Assembly: GCA_002943765.1 (NCBI GenBank)
Contig: PQWQ01000014.1
Coordinates: 1,054,001-1,118,000 of the forward strand
Direction of reading: 5' to 3'
Length of the DNA stretch: 64,000 bases
Origin: Psoroptes ovis
Taxonomy: Eukaryota; Arthropoda; Arachnida; Sarcoptiformes; Psoroptidae
Made by a program: the position numbers and the translations under genes. Positions 36,633 through 51,251 of this stretch are shown piece after piece. Within the stretch, counting starts at the first letter, position 1, and the number at the start of each line of letters is the position of its first letter. The notes under the pieces were generated by a model. The model saw only the letters and a program-made list of their open reading frames with translations, had not been told where the DNA came from and did not search any database.

Positions 36633-39600
36633 TTTCGTTGTTGTGTTTTCTATGAAATATTTGCTTTGATGAAATTTAATTTATTTTCAAAAAATATTTT
36701 GTTATTACACCACTTATTAGACTTATTATTATGCAATTTATAAGGGAAAAAATGCGAAAACTTTTGATTTATTTTTCGTATTTTCTCGGGCTTTTGATTT
36801 TTATGAATCAGTTTACATAGAAAAATAAACAATCAAGTAAACAAACACCAGTAGAAGCAGCAAATGAACAAAACTTTTTAATTTTCTTCCACCGAAAAAA
36901 TTCAATGGAATTGAAATATATGAACTGAAATAAATAAACAAATAAATAAATTTATTCTTAAATTGACCAGATTTTTTTTTTGTTTCACTTTTGATTCGAA
37001 AAATTCAAATATCAACGATGTCAGGGGCAATAATATCAAAAGTAAAAGTTATTATTTATGGCCAAATAATAATCAAATCGAATCGAATCGAAACCAGACC
37101 AAGTAATTTTCACAAAAATTTATCAGGCTGTTGGCTCTGTGGTGAATCATTGGTCATTGTTATCGTTGTGTTGTTTGTTGGTTGTTTAATATCGTTGTTT
37201 AATGTCGATGGTGAATGGTGCCGTTGTCTAGGTTTCCCTTATCCTTGGTGACAACATCGACAACACCAACGACGACGGAGTAATTCACCAAAAAAACAAC
37301 AAAAACAAAACACCAAAATCCATCAGACATTTTTATATAATATTCATTGAATTGAATTGAATAAATGAAATATTTGAGATTATTTGTCATGTCATTGGTC
37401 GTATGTAATGCATTTGGAGTTATTATTATGTTTGTGTGCATATGTGGAAGAATTCACATATAAAAAAAAATTTGTCAAGGTTTCACTGCTGCTGCTGCTG
37501 CTGCTGCTGTTGTTGAACACATTTCAATCTTGAGTCAATTCAAATCTTGGTTCATTTTAATGAATTTTTTTTTTCATTCATTCATTTCTTCAATTTTGAA
37601 AAAATCAAATTCAAATGAACATTACGAACACAATATGATGATGGCGGTGGTGATGGTGGTGGAAATGAACATTTTCAAAAAAAAAAAAAAAAAGAAAAAA
37701 CGAGCAGTCAAAAGATGTTTTCAATGATATTAACATTATTATTATTAGAATAATTCACAAACATTTTCAATGAGAATCATGGAAAATAAATTTCAATCGT
37801 TTTTTTTTTCACTGATTTTCATTAGTTTACATACATTAAATTCATTCACCATTTGAATTTTGAATGGAATGAATCTAGAAAAAATTCATTTTGGAAAAAT
37901 AAAAGGCCCATATACATACACACACATTGGAGAATGTACACTGAGTGTGTGAGAAAAAAAAATGTTTTGAGTTGTTCCATTATTGGGTTCCATCATGGTT
38001 TCATTTAATATATATGAGGTTCCATCAATTGAAATTTTTATATTTTTGTAGAAAAACAAAAACAAATGAAAATGAAAATAAACGAAATTCTTTTAGTTGA
38101 TTCTACACGATATTCAACTTGAAAACAAATTGAAATTGAAATGAGAAATATAAGAATTGGCTTAGCAGCATAAGTAATTCAACGAAATTCTGGTGTTTGT
38201 TTGGATTCTGTCCGAACGATTCTAGCGGAATCATTCGATGTGATATATGAGGAGAAAGAATCGTTCAAAGGCTGTAGTATTTCTAGGCTTTTAGCCCTCT
38301 GAAAATTCTTTGCACAACAAATTCAATGGAAAATCCAAGATCCAAAAAAACACATGTGCATAGAACAACAGAACCTCAAACGACAAACAAACATAAAACG
38401 TAGGGACCATACCATTCATTCAATTCATTTGAATGTCAGAATATCTGAACACACAGAATTATTCATTGAAAATGAACATTGAAATTTTGGACTATTATTT
38501 TTTTTTTGTTGCAAATTCTATGGCCTTCTCTCCTATGGTTCGAATTATATTAGCCATCTGATCATCATCATCACCATCATCACCAGCATCGTCATTGAAT
38601 TAAACAAGAAAAACAAGGTTTCCTATGTGAATGAAATGAATCTAGGAATATTCGCTCGTAGAAAACACATACACTCGAACATATACCCACACAGAATTAA
38701 AGTAAATGAAAACCCGAAACCCTAAACCTAAACTAAACCGAAAAACCAACGAAATTCAGAAAAAAAAATAAAAACACCCAAAAATAATAAAAATAAAAGC
38801 AAAGCAAACAAGCAAACAAACAAATTATTATTATTGAAGCCAATCAAGTTGAATATGATTCAATAAAAGCAGTAAAGTATAGCCTTCAATTCAATTCAAT
38901 GAAAATAAAAGTAAAAATAACAACGATTGAACCATGAATTTTGAATCAACATCGACATTATTCTTCAACAAAAAAAAAACGTATTTGAAACGGTGTTTTG
39001 TAGCTTATTGATGATTCTATAGCGTTCCTATGCATACTAACACCAACGTACACATCAAACACACACACACAGGAACACCATTACACATTACATTCAAACA
39101 TACCGAGAATATAAATGGGTACTTTAAGCATTTATTTTCCGAGAGGAAATTCACATTCACCATTCATTCATTGACAAAATGAAAATTATAAAAATTCACC
39201 AGGGTATTTTCATCAGGGTATTTTTTTTTTATTCCTGAATTTTCAACAGAATAAAATGTTATTAATAACATGTATGTATGTATGTACACACAGGATAAAG
39301 GTTTCAAAACCATTATCATCACTTTTTTTTTTGTTGGGAATTATTCCCTTAAAAATTGAAGATGGGAAAATGGAAAAATCCTACGACAAATACCATCATT
39401 GAGCTCTATTGTATGTTATCATCATCAGCAGTAGAGTAATGAGCAGCCAAAGTATATAAAAGAAGGAATAATAATTTGTGTTAATTAATCGAATTAAAGG
39501 TTTTATTTTATTTTTATTTTTTGTTGAACATTCGTTTCGTTTGGTTCGTTTGTATGCTCGACAGTTGCTGTATATACGTTTGGGTTCCATCAATTCCATC

Positions 39601-42600
39601 AATTCTGCTTAAAATTTTTTGATTGCTTCGTCGATGTGAATCAGATTTTAGCCATCGGATCGGTTCGATTCTCGGCAATTCTCCCGATTTTTTTCAAGAT
39701 TTTTCGTTCGCCAATGAAAATGGCCAGAATCCCGAATCTTTACGAAGTTTTGGCCCGAATTTTCGACCGAATCTTCGGTCCATACACAGAAGTAAACTTC
39801 GAGCGAATATCGAGATCTTATTCGAACAAATCGACAAATAAACAAAATTTTTTCTTTTTGTTGTTGTTGTTGTTGGAAACAACCAATTCATTGATTGCTT
39901 GTTTCGCAGTTTTTTTTTTTGGATTCATTCATTCAAAATCATTGTTAGTGTTGTTGTTGTTGTCGTTATGCATAATGCATGTGTACCATGTGCAATACAA
40001 TACAATAATAATGATAATATCATTTTATTTATTTTATTTCTTCGAGGCAAATCGAAGGGAATGAGTAAATGAATGTTGAAGAATTTCAAAGAATCGAAAA
40101 GCCTAATGGAACATTGGTAGAATCAGAATTGACAAAATTTTCAAAGGAAAAAATCATTGATTAAGCTGTTTTTCATTTCGTTTGTTGTTACTCATTGATC
40201 ATTGATCAGCTCACTGAGCTTGTATTCGTTCGTTCCATTGAATTTAATGGTGAAAAATTTGAAAAAAATAAAATAAAATACCCTAATTTTCATCTACTCG
40301 AATTACAACTAAATTATCTTTGAATTTTTGTATTTTTAAAGCATCTAAAATTAATGCAAAATGTATTATTATTGTAGCACGGCCGTACCAGCAAAATGAC
40401 AATATTTTGATGAAATTTCAATTCAAAAATGCATCAATTTCAGCGAAACATAGGCATCGATTCTTAGCATTTTTCCATACGTATTTGAATAATAAATGAT
40501 TTTATTTTTTCTGAAATTTTTGAAATGAATGGGACAAATGAATTCGAAAGAAATATATATTTGAAAAAATATATTGAAAATATATGTTTTGGCAAATAAT
40601 GATTATAAATCTGCTTATTTTTTTTCGAAATTTCCGCGAGGTTCAAATCTTTGAAATTTGTTTAAAAATGATTTGATTTGAGATTTTAAGGTTTTAAAAA
40701 TTGGAGAAAACTTGAAGAATATGAGAAATCAACGCTGATTCTGCTTGTGTGTTGACACGATGATAATGATTATTACCAACCAAAGGTTAATACCCAATCA
40801 ATTCAACTCGGAATAGATTCGAAATTGAATTACTTATTTATTTCGTTTAACTTTTTACAATTAACCATAGTCTTCTTAACGTATCGATTGATCGGTTGTT
40901 TGATTTCGATTCGGGTTTTCTTTGGTTTGGTTCGATTCGATGAAAATTTATGTTCAAATTTGCTCAAATTTGTTTTTTTTCCGAAATCAAACCATATTTT
41001 AGTGGCGGTTGAATGAACCGTATATGAATCGATGATTTTCGATCATTTATCTTTGATTGGCAAAAAAAAAGTTTTTCCTTTATTTCATTTTGCTTTTTGA
41101 TTTCCGAAACATTTTTTTTTTCCATTTGAAATCAATGAAAAGCAGAAACGAAATTCAATTATGATTATAGATTGATTCACATCGAACAAAAATCCAAGAA
41201 AAATGAAACGAAAATAAATAAACAACAAATGGGAGGATGTTTATGATGTTGTTGTTTATATGGTGTTTAGTTGATTGAAACTTTAATAATGATGATGAAA
41301 CAAACGAAGCCAAAGAAAGAAAGAAATCAGTTTAACCTGAGCTAAAAATAATATGAAATAAAAAGGACAAAATGAATTATTATTTCATCATGAATTCACT
41401 TTGGTCTTTCATAGGAATACTTGTCACGCCATTGAATTTCGGGTTTTCATTTGCAAACAACAAAAAGAAACGAATGAAAAACAATGCAAAATCAAATAGA
41501 ATGAACGAAAATATATAGAATTTCATTTGATTTTTTCAATTCATATTTCAGATATTCCATAGATTCTGTATGGAACTTTGTAGAAATTCATGTATAAATA
41601 CACAAACGGAAATAACCAAAGAAAAAACATCCATATGTCATTTATTCGGGATTCAATTTTGCTTAGGATTTCTTGGATTCTTCTTCATTGAATTTATACC
41701 AAAAAAATATACACAAAAAATAACAAAATGTTTTGTTCATTTTGTCGGTTGTTTGAATGAACAACTGACAATGAATTTGAATGGTCGCTTGAATTGAAAA
41801 ATTATAAAAGTAAATGTTTATCACAATTGAAATGGAATCAAATAATAATAATAAATAATAATGCTAATAATACCAATGATAATGCTAAGAATTTCATGTA
41901 AATTCATGTAAAATACGATTTATACGATTCATGTATAAATTATATGTGTGTACAATATTTGCATGAATAATAATAATCATTTATTCTTCGGGTTCTTCTT
42001 TTTTTTGTGGTTCAAATCAATGATTATTATTATTATTATTATTACCATTTGACAATTTGTTTGTTTGGCGTTGTTTTGGGCTTATTTTTTCTTTTTTTTT
42101 TGGTGAATTGAAATGTTTGTTGAGTGTTGTTTGATGTACTAGAAATACGACCAGAAATATGACCAGAAATTGAAAAGTACAAATAATCGTAGAAAATAAC
42201 AAAGTATTCACGAATGGTCCCGTATTTCTGCTTTGGTCTCACTATGATCATATTAAATGTTGATATAAGCGGTTTGTTTGCACATTCAATGATAATTTTT
42301 CAAAATACACACAAACATTGCTCATCTTCTTTTTCTTGCTGGTTTTGAGATAAAACAGTGGACCTGAAAAAAATACAACGGACCCGAAACCGAAAACTGA
42401 ATTAATCAAAAACCAAGAAAAACCAAAATTCAAACCCAAAGAAAAACCAACAAAAATGAAAACCTTTGAAAACAACAGCCCTAAAACCGGGACACTGGTA
42501 AAAATAAAATAAAAAAATAAATGTTAACATTATTTATTATTGAATTTAGACCAAAGAATTTCATTTGATTATTATTATCATGAATTTATTTACGGCAAAA

Positions 42601-42823
42601 TTACATTTATTTCATATTTCATCGGGCATTTCATTGTTGTACAATTCATTTCTCGGTAACTCTCGCTCTCTCTCTCCACAATGATACGATTCGTGCCATG
42701 TAACCATTATCATTAACAACAACCAAAGAGAGTAAAGAATCTTCGACATGTAAAATATGATTTGGAGGAAAAAAAATAATATTTTCAATACCACAAGAAT
42801 AAACGACAAGAATAATGATAATA

Positions 42824-42903
42824 CTAGTTTGTCCGAAAAGTTTTAGCCGATTTTTATGAGCAAATCTATTGATTAATCGGAATAAACTTTTTGGACAGCC
42901 CCA
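42824..42903. mobile_element. mariner-like MITE, subfamily B, copy 1 (degraded right end)
   Basis: The left end CTAGTTTGTCCGAAAAG follows TA. The core TTTTATGAGCAAATCTATTG and the right arm CGGAATAAACTTTTTGGACA identify subfamily B. The last bases (GCCCCAA) have decayed. Confidence 0.75.
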
Positions 42904-43173
42904 AAAATAATAATAATAATCATAAAAATGATTACATTTTGATTATTATTATTATTAGATGATTGTTATCATCCGAAAAAAAAATGGTGATTATTATTAT
43001 TATGATTATCACTTTATATTATTGTTTTACCAGTGCAAAAAAAAAAAAAAAAAAATAAAAATGAAAATTTCATTTCATTTTTTTTCATATTTTCAATGTT
43101 TTTCATTCATTATTTATTTATTTATTTTAATATTTATAAGTGTACTTGTATGTTTGCGTGTATCTGTGTGTGT

Positions 43174-43203
43174 AGATCTAGATCTGTAGATCTAGATCTA
43201 TCT
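43174..43203. repeat. AGATCT self-complementary array
   Basis: Two AGATCTAGATCT blocks, each its own reverse complement, are separated by GT and followed by ATCTG. The array could form a cruciform. Confidence 0.85.
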
Positions 43204-45108
43204 GTTACAGGATCTATTTGTTTTATGTATTCATTTCAAGTGAATTTTTTACGATGATGATGATGATTATGATTATTATTAACATAATAATCACTATCAT
43301 TATTGCTGTTGTTGTAATCATCATCATCATCGTTTGACCACAAAAAAAAGGTCTTTGATGTTTGAATGTGTATTTGTTTGTGGACCATGTTTTTGTTTGT
43401 TTGAAGATGATTTTTTTTCATATTTATTTGATGTTTTATTTGTTTTTTTATTTCTGAGCTAAGGATTCTAGGCTAAGAATTCTGGCGAAATATATTCATT
43501 CAATGAATGATCATTTGGACCATATGAAATGAATGAAATAATGTTTTAATATAATGAAAAATATTAATATTTGAACAAGGAATTTTGAACAATGAAATGG
43601 CGATTAATGTTTCGGATGTTTTTTTTTTTTTTTTGAAATTCTTGGATTTGTAATTTTCTTTGTAATTTCTTTGGGTTTTGGGCCTTGGGTTTTCCTTGGT
43701 GTTTTTTCTTGGATATTTCTTGGGGTTTTTCTCAGGATTTTTTCTTTTCTTCACAACAAAAGATTAGACTCCAGATCTTAGATTAGAACATAGATCAGAA
43801 CCCAGATTATCATTCCTTGCTAGGTATATCTGCATATTGCTTTAGCTTACATTTGCATATCTGCTTTCTTTTGTATTCATTGTATGAATAAATATCATTC
43901 ATACATTTATCATTCATCCATTCATTCACTCATTCATTCATTCATTTTTCCTTGTGACTATTCTTTGACGACAAATATGAATAAATTTATTATTATTATT
44001 TTTTCTTATCAGAATTTGAGAATTTGATAATGTGTGATATGAATGAATTGAATATGAATGAAAAATGGATTTTTGTGAATCAAAAAATTTCTCATGAATA
44101 CACCATTCACAATAAATAACTAAACGACAACAACAAAATAGATTTACCAAGATTTCGCAAAAAGCAGATGATTTTTTCTAGGGTTTTTTGCCTTTGTCGT
44201 TTGGCAGACTATTGTTCAATCTTTGCATTCGAAAAATATTTTTGATAAATCGTATTTCGAATCACATGAACATTTTTCACCATGAATTTCAACAAATATT
44301 CTGCCATATTTTCACATGGAAAAAAAACATTAATAACATAATCTAATTGGGTGCTTTTTTTTTGAGAAGAAGAAAACACAAAGACGTTGGTTAACCATAA
44401 GAAACCAAAGAAATTGTTCTGATTGATTCGAAAACTCAAAATCAAACGACAAAATATTCTGGTTGTGTGCTTGATTCTGATTGCCCAATATGTGTTTGAG
44501 TGAAAATAACAAGACCAGAGAAAATGATTATTATGATAATCAAAAAGTTTTTCCCAAAGTATATTTACACACCATTTTCAATAATGAAAAAATTGCTGAA
44601 ATCAGTTTCGTACCAAAAACAAACCAAACCAAAAACTACACCCACCCACAACAACCAAAAAACTAATAATAATAATCAATCAAATAGATGATTATCGAGT
44701 TTGTCAATGCGAAATGGAAATCGGGAAAAAAATTCATGAATTCTGCTGAATAATAAATGAAGGCAAAGCCCATTGCATTGCCATGGCCAATCTCGGCTAA
44801 GCCAGTTCAGAGCCAAAGTTCAAAATTCTGGTCAAAGTCAAATATGAGCAATTTCGAATAATAAAAAATGAAAAAATCTAGAATCGCTCGAAACATAATT
44901 AAAATGTAATTCACGAATTCAAGATTCAAGAATTATATTTGATTTTTTCATTTATTTCTTTATGAAAAATAATCGAAAAAACATTGAAAATAATGGAAAA
45001 TGATTGAAATCATGTGCAATATGAAATCAAGCATCGTTTTTTGCTCTCGTTTTCGTTTATAACAACAATATTTGACTTGTTTGTTTGTTCAAATAATCAA
45101 TTGAAATA

Positions 45109-45188
45109 TTAGGCTGTACAGAAAGTTTTTGGCGATTATAGTGTAGAGAATCATGAGAAAATCGGCAAAAACTTATCGGACAACCTAA
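45109..45188. mobile_element. mariner-like MITE, subfamily A, copy 5
   Basis: TTAGGCTGTACAGAAAG to CTTATCGGACAACCTAA, 80 bp, flanked by TA. Its core TGTAGAGAATCATGAGAAAA is nearly identical to copy 6 at 49742, so these two share a recent ancestor. It lies about 580 bp beyond the ovo stop codon. Confidence 0.88.
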
Positions 45189-45769
45189 TAGATTGAAATT
45201 TCAAATTTTATTTTTAAATTTCTTCATCGGGTGTGAAGATGTGAGCCTTTTTTGAACAAGAAATATTCGAACAAAAAAAAATTTTTATTGAAAAAAACAT
45301 GTATTTGGTGCCTATGCATTGAATGTCATATTGATTATGAGAGATGATCACAAAAAACTTGAAAAAACTTTGAAAAATATGAAAAATATTGAAGATTTGA
45401 AATGGAAATCGGAAAAATGTAAATTTTCAAATATTTTTCAATTGCATTTGAATGCACGAATTCTGAATTCTGATTGAATGATGATTATTACAAATTTGTT
45501 TGTTTTTCTGTACAGAATAATTTTTTTGAATAATTTGAATTATTTAAAATTTGAAATGAATGATTTATGAAAAATATGAGGAAAAAAATTTTGAGACCAA
45601 ATAAATGAGAAGAAAAAAAATGAGGTTATACATCAGGTGAGAGGTCCAATAAGGTTTTTGCCTTGAGAAAAATAGAAATATTGATGTTTATGCTTGATGA
45701 TATTACGACGTTTTCACTCATTCATCCATTCAAGAATTTCAATGGTTTCAACCCTTTCAATCTGCGCTT

Positions 45770-48700
45770 TTATCCATCCATCGATGATCTACTGTTTGAA
45801 TCACCATTGCTGCTTTTACTGAACGGGAATTCATTATTATTAAATTTAAAATGACGACGATCATAAAATTTTGACAGGGCTGGACTATATGGATGATGAC
45901 ATTTTAAATGCATATAATGTTCTTCTGGTTGACTTGTGGTGCATCCTACATCCATTCACAGGTAATCAACAAGGTATTTGAGGGTACAAATATAAAAGAA
46001 AATACATACGAATAAGACAATTTGAAATTTAACGGATTTTTTCAAAGTAAAATGAAATAATTAATAAATAAACAAACGACAAAATCAATCGAAAAAAAAT
46101 GAATTTCACATGGAAAAAATTAATTTTTTGTTTATTTATTTGGATTATTATTTTGATATTTACTTGTCTACATTTATCTGTGAATCATTGATTAATACTT
46201 GAATCATTGATATAACGATTATTTAATATTTACGATTATTTTCTTATCAATCAAATGATAACGATGATGATGATAAGGTGTGTCAACATATTTATTTCAA
46301 AAACATGCATTGCATTCATTGATTGTTCATTTATTGATTTTTTTATATTTGCATAGATTCTTTCTTGTTGAAAATCAATAAATGAACAAATAATTTTTTT
46401 TGGAAAAAGTCATGAGAAAAAAAACCGTTTACTTGTATCAGTACTATTATTTGGTTTGATTATTTGAAACATTTTTACACGTTTTTTCCATTTTATTTTA
46501 AATTTTGATTTAAACACAAAAACTACTGTTGTTGTCTAAGCCTGTTACCTGTTCATTTGTTTGGATTTTATTTTTCGGAAAAAATTATTTATTTATCCAT
46601 ATTTTGTGCCAGGTTATTGTCGTTGGTGGTTAAGCATTATTTTCTTTGATTTGTTTTTTGTTGTTTGGTTACGTGTGTGTGAGAATTAGGTGTGCAATCT
46701 CTCCGATTGCAATAACAATAACGATGATGATGATCGAAACAAACGGTTTCAGACGATTGAAATTTGCGTGAGAGTTAATTTTCAATTTTCAATTTTCAAC
46801 CGCCTCAAATCAAAGCCAAACAAATATCAAAAGAAGGGTCAACACCACGCATCATTGAAATCATCTTTTGGGGGCTACGTGTTTGTATTTGTCTGAGTTC
46901 TGGGAATGCTCGCTTGCTTGTTATTTTGTTTTTTTATTTATTTAAATTTTCTATGAAAGGTTTTAGGTTACCCAGGGGTGAGGATGAATGGAGACCCCTT
47001 GGAAATCCATGCATATTTCTCGTTGATTTTGTCATTGTTTTAAATGAATATTTGATTGTAAAACATTACTTACCACATTCTTCACAGACATACATCTTAT
47101 TACGACGTTCTTTATAGCCATATTCATGTGCAATACCATGAACTTTTAACGTATGTGATTCTAATGAACAACGTTGTGTGAATGATTTGTCACAAAGATT
47201 ACAACGATATGGACGAACACCTGTTAATTTTTGGTTTAATCGCGAATAATTCAAATGAATTTTGTGATTTGTTTTGTTTTTGGGTTTTGATGGAAAAAAT
47301 GGAAATAAATAGAAATAATTATTATTCATCAAAAGGCAAAGTTCAAAAACAAAAAAAAAACAAAAGCATAAATAAAATCAGAAAAAATCAAAGTTCATCC
47401 TATGACTGTGTGTCGATATGTGTGTAGCTGGTGTGTGTGCGTGCTTAATTCACTGAAATATTAAAGTTTGAATAAGGCTAAAGCTTTGACTGACAGGAAG
47501 ATGTTATTGTATTTTTATGACCGTTTGAAAATGTAAAAAAAAAATAGAAGGCTATACATTTTTCCTAGCAAAAAACAACGGTCATTTTACCAAGTTGAAA
47601 TTATGATAATTTGTTTTTCTGTCTATGTTTTTTTTTTGTTTTGTTTTACCTCTGATTTTTTTACAGACTATACATGCATGCTTGATAGTTTTTTTCATGG
47701 ATGTCTGGATGAGAAATAAAAAAAATCTGAAATTATTGAAATGCAATTACCTGTATGTGTACGTGTATGTCGTTTCAAATCGAATGTATCATTAAATCCT
47801 TTACCACAAAATGTACAAAGATAACGTTTAATATCGGAATGACATTTTAAATGACGATTTAGCAGACGTGCCAATTGAAAACGTTTACCACATATTGAAC
47901 ATTTTAATGGATCATCATTTGATGATTGTTGTTGATTGATTGATTTATTATTCGTTGTTGTTGTTGTTGTTGAATTATTTTCAAATTTTAATTGCTGTTC
48001 ATTTGATTGTAATAATGGATTTTTAATACCGTGGCCACCATTTACAAATTCTAATGATGATATTAAATGTAAAGGTATACCTATGATGATTTTAGTAAAT
48101 GATGAAAAAAATGGAAAATTATATGGATTATATAAATGATCACAATGAATTCGTATCAGAAAAAATGAATGAGTAAATTACCCAATTTTTGTGCAGTAAT
48201 TTGTACAGCTGAAAGATAATTTGTATCAATTTCGGATGATTTGATCGCTGTTTTGGTATTTGTTGATAATGGTGATGATGATAATGATTTTGGTGGTATC
48301 GTTGGTGCAGCTACTATCGGTGGTGATTTTAGTTTATTCGAATTATTTGTTTTATTGACTATTCCGGATGCAGTTATTGGCTGTTGATTAGTTGTGATTG
48401 GAGAAGGCGAAGGAGAAGCTGCAATTGCAGCAGCTGCTGCTGCCGCCGCTGCAAACGCATAATTGATCGCCGAGCCTGGATAAAGATTTGATGCGGCTGT
48501 TGCTAATGCTTCTAATGAATTATTATTTTGAATATTTTTCTTTGATTGTTCATTTTCATTGATTGATTGTTTCAGAGATAAATTTTTATTTTTATTACTA
48601 TTTAATGATGTGGATGATGAGGTTTGATGTATAACGGATGATCTTTGTTGTTGATTATTGTTGTTAGCTGCTAATTGTTAATGTAAAGAGAAGGATAAGA

Positions 48701-51251
48701 AGAAAAGATTTGTCATTATTTCAATTATTTCCATCATTATTAACAAATTTCAATGTGAAAAGTGAGAGAAATTATTAAAATAAAATATTAGACTGTCCGG
48801 AAAGTTTTGGCCGATTTTCATGTGACAACTCTATTTGATTAAGCGGAATGAACTTTTCGGACAAGCTATTATAAATAAAACGGAATTCTCACCGTCAATT
48901 TCATTGTTAGTTTTTCTAATTATTCACTTTGAAATTTTTTTTTTCACAGTGTAATTAGTGAAATGATAATTTGTGAAAATCTTTTCGCATCACTATTAAA
49001 CACACACCGTACATACAGTACGCAGATACTTGCCTCTTACTCACAGACATGCAATATGCGCAGCAATATAATTATACATATGCATCATCATTCAAAACAT
49101 ACAAACAAATCATTGTTTTAGCATAATCAATTGAATTGATTTTTAAACAAAAGACACTGAATCACAGTAAAACTGGCTCCCACATTTTTTTCAAAATTTC
49201 AAACATTTCATCAAAATATATATGTGTGTACGCGTTCACTCTTGTTCAATTCAAAACGCTTCAAGAAACGTAAATATCAATGAAAATTGAGAAATGAAAC
49301 GAAAACCTGTTTTTTTACAAATTCAAAATGTTTAAAATTTTATTTTTGTTGTTTTTTTATATCGTCGAGACGATAATGACGATTTATTATTATCATTATT
49401 ATTAATACGATTTAAAGCCTTTGACCATTTTCAATGCCAAGGGCTTTGAAGCAGCAACAGCAGCCATACAAAACGCAATAATCATTGCTCAAAACGAATA
49501 AAAATATTGAAGAGAACATAACGTAAGTGAACGTATATTAAAATGAATAATAATTTGAATTTTAAATTTCCATCATCATCATTAAATAATTTTTGGTTTG
49601 AAAATTTGTGAGAAAGTTTTCAAATTTGTTTTCCAAGTGAAATTAATATATTCACAAATAGAATAGCTTGTGATTGACAACAAGCCAGCAGCAGCGAAGC
49701 AAAGACAATTTTGTTAATTGTTTTCGCAACATTTATTATTATTAGGGTTGTCCAAAAAGTTTTTGCCAATTATTGCGTAGAGAATCATGAGAAAATCGGC
49801 AAAAACTTATCGGACAACCTATTATTACACTTGTAAGAAATTTATGAAAATTGAAATATTTACCTGTATGATTATGATGATGATGGTTGTTGGTGTTGTC
49901 GTTACTTATGGACAATGATGCATTTGTTGTTGATGATGTTAATATTGCTGGTGTTGTTGGTTGTGATTGTTGGGATAATGGTGGTGGTGGTGGTGGTGGA
50001 CTAACAATAATCACATTATTATTATTGTGATAATTTTCTTTATTATTATTAATTTGTACTAAACGATTTTTAGACGATTCAATTGATGATATTTGTTGTT
50101 TGTAATTATTATTATTATTATTATTATTATTAGTGTTGTTGATATTGAAATTTTTTACTGGATTCAATGAATTGATTGATGTTTGATTTATAAGCAAAGA
50201 ATTTAATGCATTATTCAACAGTGATGGTCCTAAAAATGAAATGATATTGAATCAAATTTGAAAAATTAATTTAAATAAATATATATTTTAACATTGAAAA
50301 TAAGTAGAAAAAAAACAAATCAAATTTTAATTATTTGTATTATAAGCAATTTGAACGATAGCATTGATAATTGAATAAACATTGAAATCTAACACCTGTC
50401 AAATGGCAGACAGACAATTGACAATAATCATCAATAATTATTGTCATTCATTCATTTTTTGTCCATTAAATACTTTGTATATGATATACTAATGTAAATA
50501 ACGGAATATTTTTGAAAAAATAATGATTTATTTAATTTATGATCAATCAATCAATCAATCAAACAAACAACGACAAACCTTTGATATCAAAATCACTTTC
50601 ACTTGATTGATAACTTAATGGTGATGATAATCCATGATGATAATGATGATGATGTGATTGTTGTTGTTGTTGTGATAATAATTGTTGTTGATGATGGTTA
50701 AGATGAAGATGATTATGATTAATTAATGGTGGTGATGACGACGAAGACGATGATGATGATGATGAATATGAAGAATATTCTGATGTTGTTGATGTTGATA
50801 TATTACGCATACGTTTACGTGGATGTATATGATGAATGTGATTATCATCATTGTTATTATTATTTCTATTTAATGGTGATGAATTGTTGCTACATGTTAG
50901 ATCTAGTACAGCATCCTCATTGTCATCATCCGTATCATCAGTATCTTCATCTTCCATTCGATGATGATTATGATAATTTTTATTCTTTAAATCTAATGCA
51001 CCAATATGATCATATTTGATTTGTTGATTGATATTTTCATTATTTTGATGTGCAGGCAATAAATTCATCGATGATTTTAGTGATAAATTTTCCGGTTGTT
51101 CATCAGGATTATCATCAGGACTTGGCGGTGGTGTTACTGGTGACCAAACTGATTTTGTTTGAGCTGAATTCTGCTGGGGTTGTTGTTGTGGCTGCTGTTG
51201 GTGTTGATGATATTGTTGAAGATGTTTACGAATCAAGAATGCTTTCGGCAT
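45770..51251 (-). CDS. ovo: ovo/shavenbaby C2H2 zinc-finger transcription factor
   Basis: Six exons (50579-51251, 49864-50229, 48182-48670, 47751-48080, 47074-47220, 45770-45945) join in frame to 726 residues. OVO proteins control epidermal differentiation and the germ line. The N-terminus MPKAFLIRKH is the family's SNAG-like start (fly MPKIFLIK, vertebrate MPRAFLV). A PENLSLK motif (~70), after a PPPSPDDNPDEQ stretch, resembles a CtBP-binding site. Gln, His, Asn and Ala-rich linkers follow. The finger block (from ~570) is near-diagnostic: CSICGKRF..RHLKCH; CTFCGKGFNDTFDLKRHTRT; CNLCDKSFTQRCSLESH; then the linker and C-terminal finger YVCEECG-CTTSQPEEHYMHLK..HHPYSPAL. Introns cut between fingers two and three, and within finger four. 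The third intron (48671-49863, counting from the 5' exons) holds two mariner-like mini-elements. The frame stays open above the ATG, so longer isoforms are possible. Confidence 0.95.
48788..48869. mobile_element. mariner-like MITE, subfamily B, copy 2 (ovo intron)
   Basis: TTAGACTGTCCGGAAAG to CTTTTCGGACAAGCTAT, about 82 bp, TA at the left. The core TTTTCATGTGACAACTCTA and arm TTAAGCGGAATGAA mark subfamily B. It lies in the ovo intron between exons 2 and 3. Confidence 0.85.
49742..49822. mobile_element. mariner-like MITE, subfamily A, copy 6 (ovo intron)
   Basis: TTAGGGTTGTCCAAAAAG to CTTATCGGACAACCTAT, 81 bp. The core matches copy 5 almost exactly. It lies about 40 bp inside the ovo intron, downstream of exon 2; read-through of exon 2 past its GT donor at 49863 would translate into the element. 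Confidence 0.88.

Larger units (their letters stand above)
36633..45769. other. 9.1-kb intergenic region, EGF/laminin-G gene to ovo 3' end
   Basis: No gene is supported. The first part is the upstream region of the EGF/laminin-G gene; the end lies beyond the ovo stop codon. It contains CTG, GTT and TAG microsatellites, poly-A runs, two mariner-like mini-elements, a self-complementary AGATCT array and one CG-richer island at 39620-39850 that is open in several frames at once. Confidence 0.6.

Noticed and set aside
38700..38745. CCCTAAACCTAAACTAAACC as telomere-like repeat
   Set aside because: The units vary in length and do not form a regular CCTAA array; flanking DNA is ordinary.
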